60,951 nucleotides of DNA from an uncultured Lachnospiraceae bacterium (GTDB taxonomy: Bacteria > Bacillota > Clostridia > Lachnospirales > Lachnospiraceae), in assembly GCA_946558695.1 (NCBI GenBank), contig CAMNTQ010000015.1:1-60951 (forward strand), in the 5' to 3' direction. The translations under genes were made by a program, and so were the position numbers. The notes under the pieces were generated by a model that worked only from the letters and a program-made list of their open reading frames with translations, was not told the origin of the DNA and did no database searches. Of this stretch, positions 15,587 through 25,099 are shown piece after piece; position 1 is the first letter of the stretch; every line of letters begins with the position of its first letter.

Positions 15587-18106
15587 CTACTTCTGCACGA
15601 TACGAATGACAACTTTACCCGGCCGGCTCTTAAGACAGATTGACTGTAAGCTGCCTTTCTGATAATCCGCCGTATTTCTGTCGAAACTGACGCCCTGCTG
15701 CTCCAGATAATACACGGCTCTTTCAACACTGTTTGTCCCTACGGCAATCTCGCCGCTGCTTTCCGAGTTCTGTCTTCCTGATACTCTGATCAGATGGTCC
15801 AGATAACCCGGCGCTTCTTTTATCTCTCCCTCTTTTTGATTCAGAGCGAAATGGAGAATTTCAAAGCCCAGCATTTTTTGTACTGCCTTCCGGGTGGCTG
15901 CAGTGATCTCTTCGAATCTTCCCTCTCTGATGAGTGAAGGCTTCACCATCCAGCTCCCGCCGCAGGCAGCTATTTTATCATACGCAAGGTATTCGGTAAG
16001 ATTCTCTGCGTTAATCCCCCCTGTCGGCATGAACTTAAGATTCCTGTAAGGTCCTGCCAGAGCCTTCAGCATCGCAAGTCCGCCTGCCGCCTCAGCCGGA
16101 AAGAACTTCACCGTATCAAGTCCGGCCTCTAATGCCATTTCAATCGCGTTGGTGTCCATACATCCCGGTATGACGGGTATCCCTTTCGAAATACAGTAAT
16201 CTACTACCTTCGGATTATATCCCGGCGTAACGATAAACCTTGCTCCTGCATCTACCGCTGCGTCCACCTGCCCGATACTAAGAATTGTCCCTGCGCCGAC
16301 TAACATATCCGGATAATCCTTAACCATATTCTTTATGGATTCCTCGGCTGCTTCCGTCCGAAACGTCACCTCCGCGCAATTGATTCCGCCGTCTCTCAGC
16401 GCCTTCGCCGCCGCTGAAGCCTTATTTGCATCCTCAAGCACTACGACTGGGATAATGCCTGTCTTTGACATCTGTTCTAATAGTACGGCTCCCTCCCCCA
16501 GAACATATTTCTCCAATGTTTTTCTGACAGCGCCTTTTTCCGATACCATCTCTGCAAAATATTTTTCTGCGGTTTCGCCCATACCAGCCCAATACAGATT
16601 GAACCCGAATATTGCTTCATTAGAAAAAACAGGTTTTAACTGCTCTGTAAAGGGGGCGGTGTCTCCCAGCCTGATTCCTTCCAGATGTTTTTTCAATTCA
16701 TCATATAAAGGATCCGGGCTGACTTCAAAAGCATTCCCGTCATCATCGATTCCCATCAGATACCGGCACCACCCGGCAAATACAAGCGGAATCAGACGAA
16801 GTTTCGTAATATCCATTCCTCTGTCCATATACGCTTTTACGGTTTCTCCGAAACGGATAGAAAGCTTTTGAGAAGTATCTGTCGCGATCCGTTGCGGTGT
16901 ATCCGGCAGAAACGGGTTCGGAATACGTTCTTTTAATACTTCATCTATGAATCTTTCAGGACTGATGATACCCGGATCTGTCACAACCGGCAATCCCTCC
17001 CGATACCCGATATCGGTAACCAATTTCCGAAGAAGTGGATCTTCCATTTCTTTATAAATCCTGCCGTAAGAAAGCAGGCAGCCGAATATAGCCAACGCTG
17101 TATGAAGCGGATTCAGACAGGTGCACACTTTCATCCGTTCCACTTTATCCACAGTATCCCGGGAAGCGAAGATCATCCCACCCTCTTCGAGCCTCGGCCG
17201 TCCCGCAGGAAAATGATCTTCAATAACAAGATACTGACATTCCTCCGCATTTACAAATGGCGCGATATACGTATGCTTCGATGTGATCACCGGGGAAATA
17301 CCCGAAAGTCCGTCTGATCTAAGCATTTCTTCTACTTTTTCATCTGGCCTTGGCGTGATCTTATCAATCATCGTCCATGGGAAAGATACCTTTTCTCTAT
17401 CCTGAAGATACGCAAGAAAGCCTGCTTTTGCCAACCCGCGCTGCTCCCATTCTCCTGCAAAAGTCTGTACGGCTGTTTTCAGTTTATCGCCGTTATGCGA
17501 GAAATTATCCATACTGACCAAAGCAATGGGAAGCGCTCCCGCCAGATAACGCTCATAACACAATGCCGCCACCTTTCCCATATAACTTTCTGCATAAGAC
17601 GGTCCCGCCTGAAAATCCTCTTCAATCGCCTGAAAATACATTCCCGCCGCATCCCGAAGCTTATAACCTTTCTCTGTGATGGTAAAGCTTGCCATTTGAA
17701 GCGACGGACTTCGGAAAATCTCTTTCAGGCGTGCGATATCTTCCATACGCTTTTTTTCCATCGTAAGCGCTTCCGCCACACTGGCCGTTACTTTTTTCTC
17801 GACAGAACCGTCGCCTTTCAGCGTGACCAGAAGGTTCAAATTGTCATACGGTGTGTAGATCTTATCTATGATCTCCGTATCAAAACCTTCCGCTACGATA
17901 AGCCCTCTGTCTTCCGTTCCCTCTTCTAAAAGCCTGTCAAGAACAGCAGCCGGAAAAGCGCGGAATATATTCCCTGCGCCAAAATGAATCCACATAGGCC
18001 GCTTTTTCGTTCTCTCCCTCATGCTTTCCATATCATATCCTGGTGTCGCAATATGCTGTTTTTTCCACTCAGTACTGTCAAGCTGCGCTAATTTTAACTT
18101 CAACAT
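15587..18106 (-). CDS. Three-domain fusion: fructuronate reductase, KDPG aldolase, VOC-like domain
   Basis: An 839-residue protein in one open frame. Residues 1 to about 543 are a mannitol-dehydrogenase-family reductase of the UxuB type: WIHFGAGNIFRAFPAAVLD and the Lys/Asn/His region MKVCTCLNPLHTALAIFG. From about 547 to 745 is a full KDPG aldolase: TGIIPVVVLED, CAEVTFRTEAAEESI, VGAGTIL, the Schiff-base Lys in LDTVKFFPAEAAGG, and FMPTGGI. The last 90 residues resemble the VOC-like tail found on some Lachnospiraceae aldolases. It would catalyse fructuronate to mannonate and KDPG to pyruvate plus glyceraldehyde-3-phosphate. The linker is only a few residues, as if two genes lost the stop codon and spacer between them. 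Confidence 0.88.
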   Translation of the reverse strand: MLKLKLAQLDSTEWKKQHIATPGYDMESMRERTKKRPMWIHFGAGNIFRAFPAAVLDRLLEEGTEDRGLIVAEGFDTEIIDKIYTPYDNLNLLVTLKGDGSVEKKVTASVAEALTMEKKRMEDIARLKEIFRSPSLQMASFTITEKGYKLRDAAGMYFQAIEEDFQAGPSYAESYMGKVAALCYERYLAGALPIALVSMDNFSHNGDKLKTAVQTFAGEWEQRGLAKAGFLAYLQDREKVSFPWTMIDKITPRPDEKVEEMLRSDGLSGISPVITSKHTYIAPFVNAEECQYLVIEDHFPAGRPRLEEGGMIFASRDTVDKVERMKVCTCLNPLHTALAIFGCLLSYGRIYKEMEDPLLRKLVTDIGYREGLPVVTDPGIISPERFIDEVLKERIPNPFLPDTPQRIATDTSQKLSIRFGETVKAYMDRGMDITKLRLIPLVFAGWCRYLMGIDDDGNAFEVSPDPLYDELKKHLEGIRLGDTAPFTEQLKPVFSNEAIFGFNLYWAGMGETAEKYFAEMVSEKGAVRKTLEKYVLGEGAVLLEQMSKTGIIPVVVLEDANKASAAAKALRDGGINCAEVTFRTEAAEESIKNMVKDYPDMLVGAGTILSIGQVDAAVDAGARFIVTPGYNPKVVDYCISKGIPVIPGCMDTNAIEMALEAGLDTVKFFPAEAAGGLAMLKALAGPYRNLKFMPTGGINAENLTEYLAYDKIAACGGSWMVKPSLIREGRFEEITAATRKAVQKMLGFEILHFALNQKEGEIKEAPGYLDHLIRVSGRQNSESSGEIAVGTNSVERAVYYLEQQGVSFDRNTADYQKGSLQSICLKSRPGKVVIRIVQK

Positions 18107-18130
18107 TTTTTTCCCTTTCTGTTCATAATT

Positions 18131-19474
18131 TTAACAAAAAATACCTTCTACTTTATTATTGATCCATTTTTTAGATAAAAACCGCCGGGTTAATACGGCC
18201 GCCTTAACCAGATCTTCCGTTTCCGCAAAAAGTGCCACAACATAAACAGGAAATCCAAACACCAATGCACCGGTAAAAACTAACGGAACACTGACGCACC
18301 AAATTGCCGATACTTCCGTCACCATGGCATACTTTACATCTCCGCCTGCCCGCAGAATCCCGGTAATAATAGATATGTTGTACACCTTCAGAGGCATAAA
18401 CAAACCATATATGCACAAAAGCGCCATCAGATAAGAAGAACTCTCCCCCGCAAAGCCAAAAATCTCCGACAACGGATACGCAATGGCAATCAGTAATCCT
18501 CCCCCGACCGCTCCTAAGAGCGTATTTATCTTAAGCAAATTTACCGCTGCTTTCCATGCCATATTTTTTTCGTTTTTTCCAAGCTGCTCTCCAACAATGA
18601 TCAAAGAAGCATCTCCTACACTGTAAATCGTCTTAGTAAAAATATGGGTAACGATATCGGCGGCCTGCACTGCCGCAGAAGCCGCTACTCCGATACGTCC
18701 ATACGCCGCATGATAGGCAGACATGCCTCCGCTCCACATCGTCTCATTGATCGTAGTCGGAATAGAATTTTTTATCAGTCTTCCCACCAGTTCTCTGTTC
18801 GGCCGAAAATAGCTTCCTGCCTCCCGCATTAACGGACTTTTCAGTACCGTCATCCCTGCAAAAAGCAGAAGCAGTTCCGCCGTCAGGGAAATTGTGGTTG
18901 CCAGCGCCGCTCCCGCAATACCCATCTGCGGCGCTCCAAATTTTCCGAATATCAGCATATAATTTAAAGAAACATTCAGTACAATAGCCGCAATATTCGC
19001 TCCCACCGGAAGTCTCACCTGCTGTATGGATTTAAGAGCCATGATCACCGGCAGACGGATACTGTAAATAACCAGACAGGGGCTGCGGTATAACATATAG
19101 GAAGCCCCTGCCGCTATCACCGCATCTACATTCGTAAAAATACAAAGAATCCGTTCGGGTATCAAGATGACAAGTAAAAAAAGTGGCAGGCTCACCGCAA
19201 GAGAGCATCCAACGGTCGTCCCCAGCGTCTTTCGGATACCTGAAAGATTCCTGTTTCCCCAGAACTGGGACATATAAGTAGACGCGCCTCCGGAGAATCC
19301 ATAAAGCGTCATAGCCTGTATAAAAAAAAGCTGTGTACCCAGTCCTACCGCAGATACAGATACTTCTCCCAGACTGCTTACCATCAAAGTATCCAAAAAA
19401 TCAGCGCTGGCGGATAACAGCCCTTCCAGAGACATGGGCAGCGCCAGCTCCATCAGCTTCTGCTTCATGTTCAT
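18131..19474 (-). CDS. MATE-family transporter
   Basis: A 447-residue membrane protein with about twelve hydrophobic segments in two related halves. MATE features include TLMVSSLGEVSVSAVGLGTQ, STYMSQFWGNRN, and the second-half counterpart AADIVTHIFTKTIYSVGDASLIIVGEQLGKN. Known MATE proteins export drugs or organic ions using proton or sodium gradients. Here it overlaps uxuA by 4 nt inside a sugar-acid operon, so it may export a toxic intermediate or move an organic acid. That role is inference. Confidence 0.85.
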   Translation of the reverse strand: MNMKQKLMELALPMSLEGLLSASADFLDTLMVSSLGEVSVSAVGLGTQLFFIQAMTLYGFSGGASTYMSQFWGNRNLSGIRKTLGTTVGCSLAVSLPLFLLVILIPERILCIFTNVDAVIAAGASYMLYRSPCLVIYSIRLPVIMALKSIQQVRLPVGANIAAIVLNVSLNYMLIFGKFGAPQMGIAGAALATTISLTAELLLLFAGMTVLKSPLMREAGSYFRPNRELVGRLIKNSIPTTINETMWSGGMSAYHAAYGRIGVAASAAVQAADIVTHIFTKTIYSVGDASLIIVGEQLGKNEKNMAWKAAVNLLKINTLLGAVGGGLLIAIAYPLSEIFGFAGESSSYLMALLCIYGLFMPLKVYNISIITGILRAGGDVKYAMVTEVSAIWCVSVPLVFTGALVFGFPVYVVALFAETEDLVKAAVLTRRFLSKKWINNKVEGIFC

Positions 19475-20547
19475 TTCGTTTGCTTCTCTATACTTTCCTG
19501 AATACCATTCAGATACGCGATCCCAAGAGCTCGGTCAAAAAGTCCGTATCCGGCTCTTCCATGCTCATCCCATATCATCCGTCCGTGATCCGGTCTGATA
19601 TATCCGTCAAATCCCGTTTCATTCAGAGCTTTCATAATCTCATACATATCAAAACTCCCATCTCTTGACAAATGTGAGGACTCGTAGAATTTCCCCGGCT
19701 TCTCTATCTTTAAATTTCTGGCATGAACAAAAGCGATCCGCCCCTTCCTTCCAAAGTGCCTGATAATCTCCGGCAGATGGTTATCCGGATTGGAACCCAG
19801 AGAACCTGTGCATAGGGTAATGCAGTTATACGGGCTGTCCGCTATGGAGATAATTTCTTCAAAAGACTCCAGCGAATTGGCAATCCTTGGAAGTCCAAAG
19901 ATATCCCACGGCGGATCATCCGGATGCATCGCCATTTTAATATCGCATTCCTCGCATACAGGAAGGATCGCTTCCAGAAAATATTTGAGATTCTCTTTTA
20001 ACTGTTCGTGGGATACTGTCTCATAAGCCTGAAACAATCTCTTAAGTTCCGCCATACGCTCAGGCTCCCACCCCGCCATCTCAAATCCCCCGGTCTGGTT
20101 CTGTATCTCATCTGCAAATTTCTGCGGATCTGTAATCTTATTGATCATATCCTGATCATAGCTCATCGTATTAGATCCGTCGGAGAGCACCCGGTCAAGG
20201 CTGGTTCTCGTCCAGTCAAAGACAGGCATAAAATTATAGCAGATCACCTTCACGCCGATTTCTTTGAGATTTCGGATCGTTTCTTTATAATTTTCTATGT
20301 ACTGCTCTCTGGAAGGCAGTCCCAGCTTAATATCCTCATGGACATTGACACTCTCAATCACTTCCAGCTCTAATCCAGCGCCGTTCACCTCATTTTTTAA
20401 TTTCTTTAACCGCTCCAAAGGCCAAACTTCACCCGCAGGCAGATCCATCAGAGATGTTACGACACCTGTGATTCCCGGAATCTGTCTGATATATTTTAAT
20501 GGAATCGGATCCATCGAGGAACCATACCATCTAAAAGTCATCTTCAT
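19471..20547 (-). CDS. uxuA: Mannonate dehydratase
   Basis: A 358-residue TIM-barrel dehydratase that converts D-mannonate to KDG in the glucuronate branch. Family features are MTFRWYGSSMDPIPLKYIRQIPG, EVIESVNVHEDIKLG, CYNFMPVFDWTRT, MAMHPDDPP and IRPDHGRMIWDE. Length is normal. It overlaps uxaC (ATGA) upstream and the MATE gene downstream, so translation is coupled. Confidence 0.94.
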   Translation of the reverse strand: MKMTFRWYGSSMDPIPLKYIRQIPGITGVVTSLMDLPAGEVWPLERLKKLKNEVNGAGLELEVIESVNVHEDIKLGLPSREQYIENYKETIRNLKEIGVKVICYNFMPVFDWTRTSLDRVLSDGSNTMSYDQDMINKITDPQKFADEIQNQTGGFEMAGWEPERMAELKRLFQAYETVSHEQLKENLKYFLEAILPVCEECDIKMAMHPDDPPWDIFGLPRIANSLESFEEIISIADSPYNCITLCTGSLGSNPDNHLPEIIRHFGRKGRIAFVHARNLKIEKPGKFYESSHLSRDGSFDMYEIMKALNETGFDGYIRPDHGRMIWDEHGRAGYGLFDRALGIAYLNGIQESIEKQTK

Positions 20548-21965
20548 CTATCGCTTCCATCCTTTCTGGCAAACTGAAAAAAATCTAATGCATTGTAATA
20601 CGAAATATCACAAACCATCTTTCCCAAAACATCCATATCCGCTGGATAGTATTCATTTTCTACCCACTGGCCCAACAGACCGCAGAGAATTCTTCTAAAA
20701 TACTCGTGCCTTGTATAAGACAAAAAACTTCTGGAATCCGTCAGCATTCCTACAAAATTGCCAAGTACGCTGTGGCTTGCCAGACTGACAAGGTGTTCTC
20801 TCATCCCATTAAAATGATCGTTAAACCACCACGCGCTTCCATGCTGTATCTTTCCTTTTATGCCGTCCTCATGAAAACAGCCGCATACCGTATCAATCAT
20901 GGCATTATCCGCAGGTTCCAGCGAATATATGATCATTTTAGGCAGCGTATGACGATCTTCCAGCAGACTTAAAAATCCTGCCAGACATTCTCCTGCCTTT
21001 CGTCCTGAAATACAGTCGTATCCTGTATCCGGTCCTAGTTTCTCATACATAGGCCCGTTATTGTTCCTTTCCGCACCATAGTGAAGCTGCATAACCCAGC
21101 CGCGCTTTTTATATTCCTGCGCCATATCTGTAAGGAATCTTGTCATATAACTTTCCGTCTCTTCCTCTGAAAGCAGTTCTCCCGCCATCCTTTTTGCAAA
21201 GATCCTCTCAATTCCATCGGCGCTCTCCTGCCTGAGCGGAACAAAATCAAGTCCATGATCACTGACTCTGCATCCCATTTTATCAAAATATTCAACAGAC
21301 ATCTGCAGAACTTCGCGCAGATCTTTGTAAGAAGCAATCCTGCAGCCAAAGCGCTTTCCAAGCGCCTCCATATATTCCCCGAATCCATCTTCATTGATCT
21401 TGCATGCCTTATCCGGACGGAATGCCGGAAGAACCAATGTCCGCAGCTTCCCTTCTTTTCTTATCCTCTTGTGATACCAGAGATCATCCTCCGGATTATC
21501 CGTCGTACAGATCATCTGCACATTCGATCTTCTGATAAGCTCCTGCGCCGACAGCTTTTCTTTTGCTATTACAGTATTGCAATGATTCCATGCTGCCTCG
21601 GCATTCATCTCCGTCAAAGGTTCCTCCCAGCCAAAATATCTGGTTAGTTCCAACATACTCCAGTGATACAATGGATTTCCCACACACTGCCTAAGAACTC
21701 TGGCCCAGCAGAGAAATTTATCTTTATCGGAAGCTTGTCCGGTAATATACTCTTCCGCTATGCCGCAATTCCTCATCAGCCTCCATTTATAATGATCTCC
21801 TCCCAGCCAGATCTGGGTAATGTTTTCAAACTTTCTATCCTCCGCTATCTCTTTCGGGGAAAGATGACAGTGATAATCAATAATCGGCATATCTTTCGCG
21901 TATTTATGATATAGATTTCTTGCAGTCTGCGTGGTCAATAAAAAATCATCATTTATAAATTTCAT
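20544..21965 (-). CDS. uxaC: Glucuronate (uronate) isomerase
   Basis: A 473-residue isomerase of the amidohydrolase superfamily. It converts glucuronate to fructuronate and galacturonate to tagaturonate, feeding both branches. It starts MKFINDDFLLTTQTARNLYH and carries the metal motif IIDYHCHLSPKEI, QIWLGGDHYKWR, QLHYGAERNNN and ARHEYFRRILCGLLG-type C-terminal sequence. I start at ATG 21965, which has AAGGAG 6 nt upstream; the ATG 15 nt earlier does not. Confidence 0.94.
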   Translation of the reverse strand: MKFINDDFLLTTQTARNLYHKYAKDMPIIDYHCHLSPKEIAEDRKFENITQIWLGGDHYKWRLMRNCGIAEEYITGQASDKDKFLCWARVLRQCVGNPLYHWSMLELTRYFGWEEPLTEMNAEAAWNHCNTVIAKEKLSAQELIRRSNVQMICTTDNPEDDLWYHKRIRKEGKLRTLVLPAFRPDKACKINEDGFGEYMEALGKRFGCRIASYKDLREVLQMSVEYFDKMGCRVSDHGLDFVPLRQESADGIERIFAKRMAGELLSEEETESYMTRFLTDMAQEYKKRGWVMQLHYGAERNNNGPMYEKLGPDTGYDCISGRKAGECLAGFLSLLEDRHTLPKMIIYSLEPADNAMIDTVCGCFHEDGIKGKIQHGSAWWFNDHFNGMREHLVSLASHSVLGNFVGMLTDSRSFLSYTRHEYFRRILCGLLGQWVENEYYPADMDVLGKMVCDISYYNALDFFQFARKDGSDR

Positions 21966-21982
21966 AATCTTCTCCTTCATAC

Positions 21983-22708
21983 CTACAACACTTTTGCAAG
22001 GAAATCTTTTGTTCTCTGATTCTGTGGATTTTCGAACAGCAGCCTCGGTTCATTTTCCTCAATGATTCTGCCTTCGTCAATAAAAAGTACGCGGTCCCCC
22101 ACTTCTCTTGCAAAGCCCATTTCATGCGTTACGACTACCATGGTCATTCCTGAAGCCGCCAGCTCTTTCATCACTGCCAATACTTCTCCGACCATCTCCG
22201 GATCCAGTGCTGAAGTCGGCTCGTCAAACAGCATAATATCCGGATCCATTGCAAGCGCCCTTGCGATCGCAACTCTCTGCTTCTGTCCGCCCGAAAGCTG
22301 CTGAGGATAGCTGTCCGCCTTCTCTTCAAGTCCTACCCTTCTCAAAAGCTCGAGGGCTCTTTCCTGTGCTTTGCTTTTTTCAGTCTTTTTTACCGTGATC
22401 GGGGCAACACACATATTTCTCATAATATTCATATTAGAAAACAAGTTGAACTGCTGAAATACCATGCCCATCTTCTGCCTGATCTTATTTACGTCAGCCT
22501 TTTTATCCGTAATGGTCTCGCCCTCGACAACAATACTTCCTTCGTTCGGAATTTCCAAAAGATTTAAGCAGCGTAAGAAGGTGCTTTTGCCAGAACCGCT
22601 GGGACCGATCACTACTACAACTTCCCCTTTGTGAATCTCTACATCAATACCTCTTAGCACCTGATTATTACCGAAGCTTTTCTTTAAATTCTTAACTTCT
22701 ATCATCAC
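21983..22708 (-). CDS. ABC transporter ATPase, polar amino acid type (GlnQ-like)
   Basis: A 241-residue ATPase with Walker [11 protein letters not shown]-loop VFQQFNLF, signature LSGGQKQR, Walker [16 protein letters not shown] and H-loop [10 protein letters not shown]. It closely follows the GlnQ/TcyC pattern and would power the permease whose gene it overlaps by 17 nt. Members usually import amino acids. Its position directly before uxaC suggests the imported solute feeds the uronate pathway, but specificity cannot be told from the ATPase. Confidence 0.9.
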   Translation of the reverse strand: MMIEVKNLKKSFGNNQVLRGIDVEIHKGEVVVVIGPSGSGKSTFLRCLNLLEIPNEGSIVVEGETITDKKADVNKIRQKMGMVFQQFNLFSNMNIMRNMCVAPITVKKTEKSKAQERALELLRRVGLEEKADSYPQQLSGGQKQRVAIARALAMDPDIMLFDEPTSALDPEMVGEVLAVMKELAASGMTMVVVTHEMGFAREVGDRVLFIDEGRIIEENEPRLLFENPQNQRTKDFLAKVL

Positions 22709-23351
22709 TTGCTTTCAGCCTCCTCTCCAGCATGCCGATCAATTTGGTCAAAACATATGATATGGTAAAATAAATAGCCGCCGCTACGATCAATGGTTCA
22801 AAAGCCAGCAATGTATTACCCCGGATAGTATCGGTGTTGTACATTAAATCATGAATACCGATAATAGACAGCATAGATGTATTCTTTGTAGTAACAATAA
22901 ACTCATTGCATAAAGCCGGCAGGATGTTTTTAATTGCCTGAGGAATCACGAGCAGGCGCGTCGTTGCAAAATGACTCATTCCTAGCGATCTTGCCGCTTC
23001 GATCTGTCCTCTGTCCACGGCCTCAATTCCTGCCCGGACAATCTCTGCCACGTAGGCCCCGCTGTTGATGGCAAGAGCCGCGATACCTGCCGTGGAATCC
23101 GCAAGATTGATACCAAAGCTGAACAGCCCGAAATATACGATATAAATCTGTACCAGAATCGGGGTTCCTCTGACAAAATTAATATAGGAAACTGCAAATG
23201 CCTTAAAAATCTTAAGCTTCGACAATTTCATCAATGCCAGCATAACGCCTAGAATGATACCAAAGATAACCGCAAAAATAGAATATATTATGGTAATTTT
23301 CAGGCCCTCTATGTAAAATGGCCAGTATGTTGTTAAAAATTCAAACTTCAT
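22692..23351 (-). CDS. ABC transporter permease, polar amino acid type (HisM/GlnP-like)
   Basis: A 219-residue permease with about five membrane segments. It has the family [17 protein letters not shown] segment and the cytoplasmic coupling region [23 protein letters not shown]. It starts [16 protein letters not shown] at 23351, after AAGAGG; a longer upstream extension is mostly derived from the intercistronic hairpin. It would form a homodimer with the GlnQ-like ATPase. Confidence 0.88.
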   Translation of the reverse strand: MKFEFLTTYWPFYIEGLKITIIYSIFAVIFGIILGVMLALMKLSKLKIFKAFAVSYINFVRGTPILVQIYIVYFGLFSFGINLADSTAGIAALAINSGAYVAEIVRAGIEAVDRGQIEAARSLGMSHFATTRLLVIPQAIKNILPALCNEFIVTTKNTSMLSIIGIHDLMYNTDTIRGNTLLAFEPLIVAAAIYFTISYVLTKLIGMLERRLKASDDRS

Positions 23352-23378
23352 AGCATCCTCTTTTCCTGAATATAAATA

Positions 23379-23411
23379 CCCGGCGGCAGGAAGGCTTAGC
23401 CGGCCGCCGGG
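23379..23411 (-). other. Intercistronic GC-rich hairpin
   Basis: CCCGGCGGC (23379-23387) and GCCGCCGGG (23403-23411) form a perfect 9-bp stem with a 15-nt loop between the binding-protein and permease genes. No T-tract follows in the direction of transcription. Such hairpins often protect the upstream binding-protein mRNA and raise its yield. Confidence 0.6.
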
Positions 23412-23429
23412 CTTACATGACAATCGCTG

Positions 23430-24335
23430 TTATCCGATATCATCCATATCCATTAAGCTAATTGCATCTTCTTCCCATTTTTCCAGATCACCGTTCCCGA
23501 TTACTCTGTCAAGCACCGTATTGATCACTTCAATCAGATCTTCATTATTGTCTTTTCTGACCAGAACACAGGATCCTGCGTCTTCTTCATCTGTCAGCTC
23601 ATACTGAATCTCCGACATCTTCAGATCATCATTGTATTTTTCATACAGGGATGCAACAACATAATCCAGACATACGCCGTCTATTCTTCCGCTCTGTAAT
23701 GCCGCGATCAGATCCGGAATCTTACCCAATACATAAGTCTCTGCATTTGGATAATGTGCCGGGAAGGTCTTTTCCTGTACCGCACCCTTTAAAATACCAA
23801 TGGTTTTGCCGGAAAGATCGCTGTCAGCAGTAATATCCCCTGCCTTGTCCTTTCCTACCAGCACAACTTGTACAGATTTATGATACGGCTTTGTAAAAGA
23901 CGCGTTCTCAGCACGCTCCTCTGAGTATGCAAGTCCCGGAAGAAAATCTACCTTACCAGTTGCCAGCGCCGGAAGCAGTCCGTCAAAAGACATATCAGAA
24001 ACTTCAAACTCAACCCCTAGTTCATCAGCGATTGCCTGTCCAAGTTCAATATCAAAGCCTACGATCTCATCTTTTCCGTCAATCGTCTTATGGAACTCGA
24101 AAGGCGCATAGGTTGCATTCACACCCATGACAATTTTTCCTTCTTTTTTAATTTTTGCCATAGTTTCACCCATCTCGGTTCCGGCATCCTCTTCGTCCTT
24201 AGCCTCACTCTCCGTCTCTGTTCCGGCATCTTCTGACCCGCCGTCATCTTTCGCCTCCTGACTGCAGGCCGCCAGAGAAAACACCATAACGATCACTAAC
24301 AGTAATGTGGTTAATCTTTCGATTCTTTTTTTCAT
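23430..24335 (-). CDS. Substrate-binding lipoprotein of the ABC importer (SBP_bac_3)
   Basis: A 301-residue protein with a lipoprotein signal peptide and lipobox LAAC. A low-complexity Glu/Asp linker follows, then a type-II periplasmic-binding fold: IVMGVNATYAPFEFH, VGFDIELGQAIADELGVEFEVSDMSFDGLLPALATGKVD and SGRIDGVCLDYVVA. This family usually binds polar amino acids. The usual carboxylate-binding context (APFEF) is retained. The start is ATG 24335 after a strong AAGGAGG. In this operon the ligand could be an amino-acid-linked sugar acid, or the transporter may be an unrelated passenger. Confidence 0.85.
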   Translation of the reverse strand: MKKRIERLTTLLLVIVMVFSLAACSQEAKDDGGSEDAGTETESEAKDEEDAGTEMGETMAKIKKEGKIVMGVNATYAPFEFHKTIDGKDEIVGFDIELGQAIADELGVEFEVSDMSFDGLLPALATGKVDFLPGLAYSEERAENASFTKPYHKSVQVVLVGKDKAGDITADSDLSGKTIGILKGAVQEKTFPAHYPNAETYVLGKIPDLIAALQSGRIDGVCLDYVVASLYEKYNDDLKMSEIQYELTDEEDAGSCVLVRKDNNEDLIEVINTVLDRVIGNGDLEKWEEDAISLMDMDDIG

Positions 24336-24355
24336 TGTCTGATTCCTCCTTAAAA

Positions 24356-25099
24356 TTATTCTTCTGATCCAGGGTAACCATCCCTGCCTACCGGGAAGCC
24401 TTCTGAAGCAAACTTGATCCACAGATAGTGAATGCCTCCGCCGCCGACAGGCCTTGCACTGTTGTCCGCGCCCTTCGGAATGAAGATCACATCTCCGCTC
24501 TTTGCCTCACCTTCTTTTCCATCAACAATATATTTAAAATGTGACCCCGGTAGTACGTAATTCCATTGCTGCAGATGTTCATTGGCATGCTTTCCTACAA
24601 ATGCCTCTTCTCCCTCTCCGTCATCCATGCCTACAAACCATCTGCCAAAGGCGGTATCAAGAACCAGTCTGCGGCTTTCAATTGAAGAACCGATCTTTCC
24701 CGTGTAATACTCCGTGAACCGAAAGCACTCTGATCTTCTCCGCATATTCGGCAGAATAATATGATAATCAATGAATTCCTTTTCATCATATGCGTTCATC
24801 ACGCCTACAATATGGACAAACACTAAATCTTCTTTTCCTGCTTCGATCCAAAATGCTTCTTTGTCGTAATTAGGAATAAAAATCCCCTGTTCATCAATAT
24901 TCCATGCCCTGTTCTTTGTAGCAACATAGCCGGTCGCGTTCACAAAGAAAAACATCTGCATCCGGTCTTTCAGTCCATAGAGCTCAGGTTCATATCTTGA
25001 ACCGGCTTTCAGTACGCACTCATACAACTTAAGATCCGGGTGTGTTCCCACCGCCATTTCACGTCTTGTAAGTCCTTCTGCTTTTTTCATCTCAACCAT
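24356..25099 (-). CDS. Bicupin protein lacking metal ligands (cupin C)
   Basis: A 247-residue two-cupin-fold protein, paralogous to the other two cupins of this operon and most divergent. Where those have HTHPTLEQ and PHGTSHGSE in the C-terminal cupin, this one has HANEHLQQ (residues 171-178) and PKGADNSAR (208-216). Three of four predicted metal ligands are thus Asn173, Gln177 and Asn213. It begins 1 nt after the stop of cupin A, with GGAGG 8 nt before the ATG. It is probably not a metalloenzyme; it may bind a ligand or partner a paralogue. Confidence 0.75.
   Translation of the reverse strand: MVEMKKAEGLTRREMAVGTHPDLKLYECVLKAGSRYEPELYGLKDRMQMFFFVNATGYVATKNRAWNIDEQGIFIPNYDKEAFWIEAGKEDLVFVHIVGVMNAYDEKEFIDYHIILPNMRRRSECFRFTEYYTGKIGSSIESRRLVLDTAFGRWFVGMDDGEGEEAFVGKHANEHLQQWNYVLPGSHFKYIVDGKEGEAKSGDVIFIPKGADNSARPVGGGGIHYLWIKFASEGFPVGRDGYPGSEE

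Noticed and set aside
15587..18106. Reading the fusion as two separate genes with an internal start at the aldolase
   Set aside because: The frame is continuous and I saw no stop codon at the junction. An internal start cannot be excluded but is not needed.
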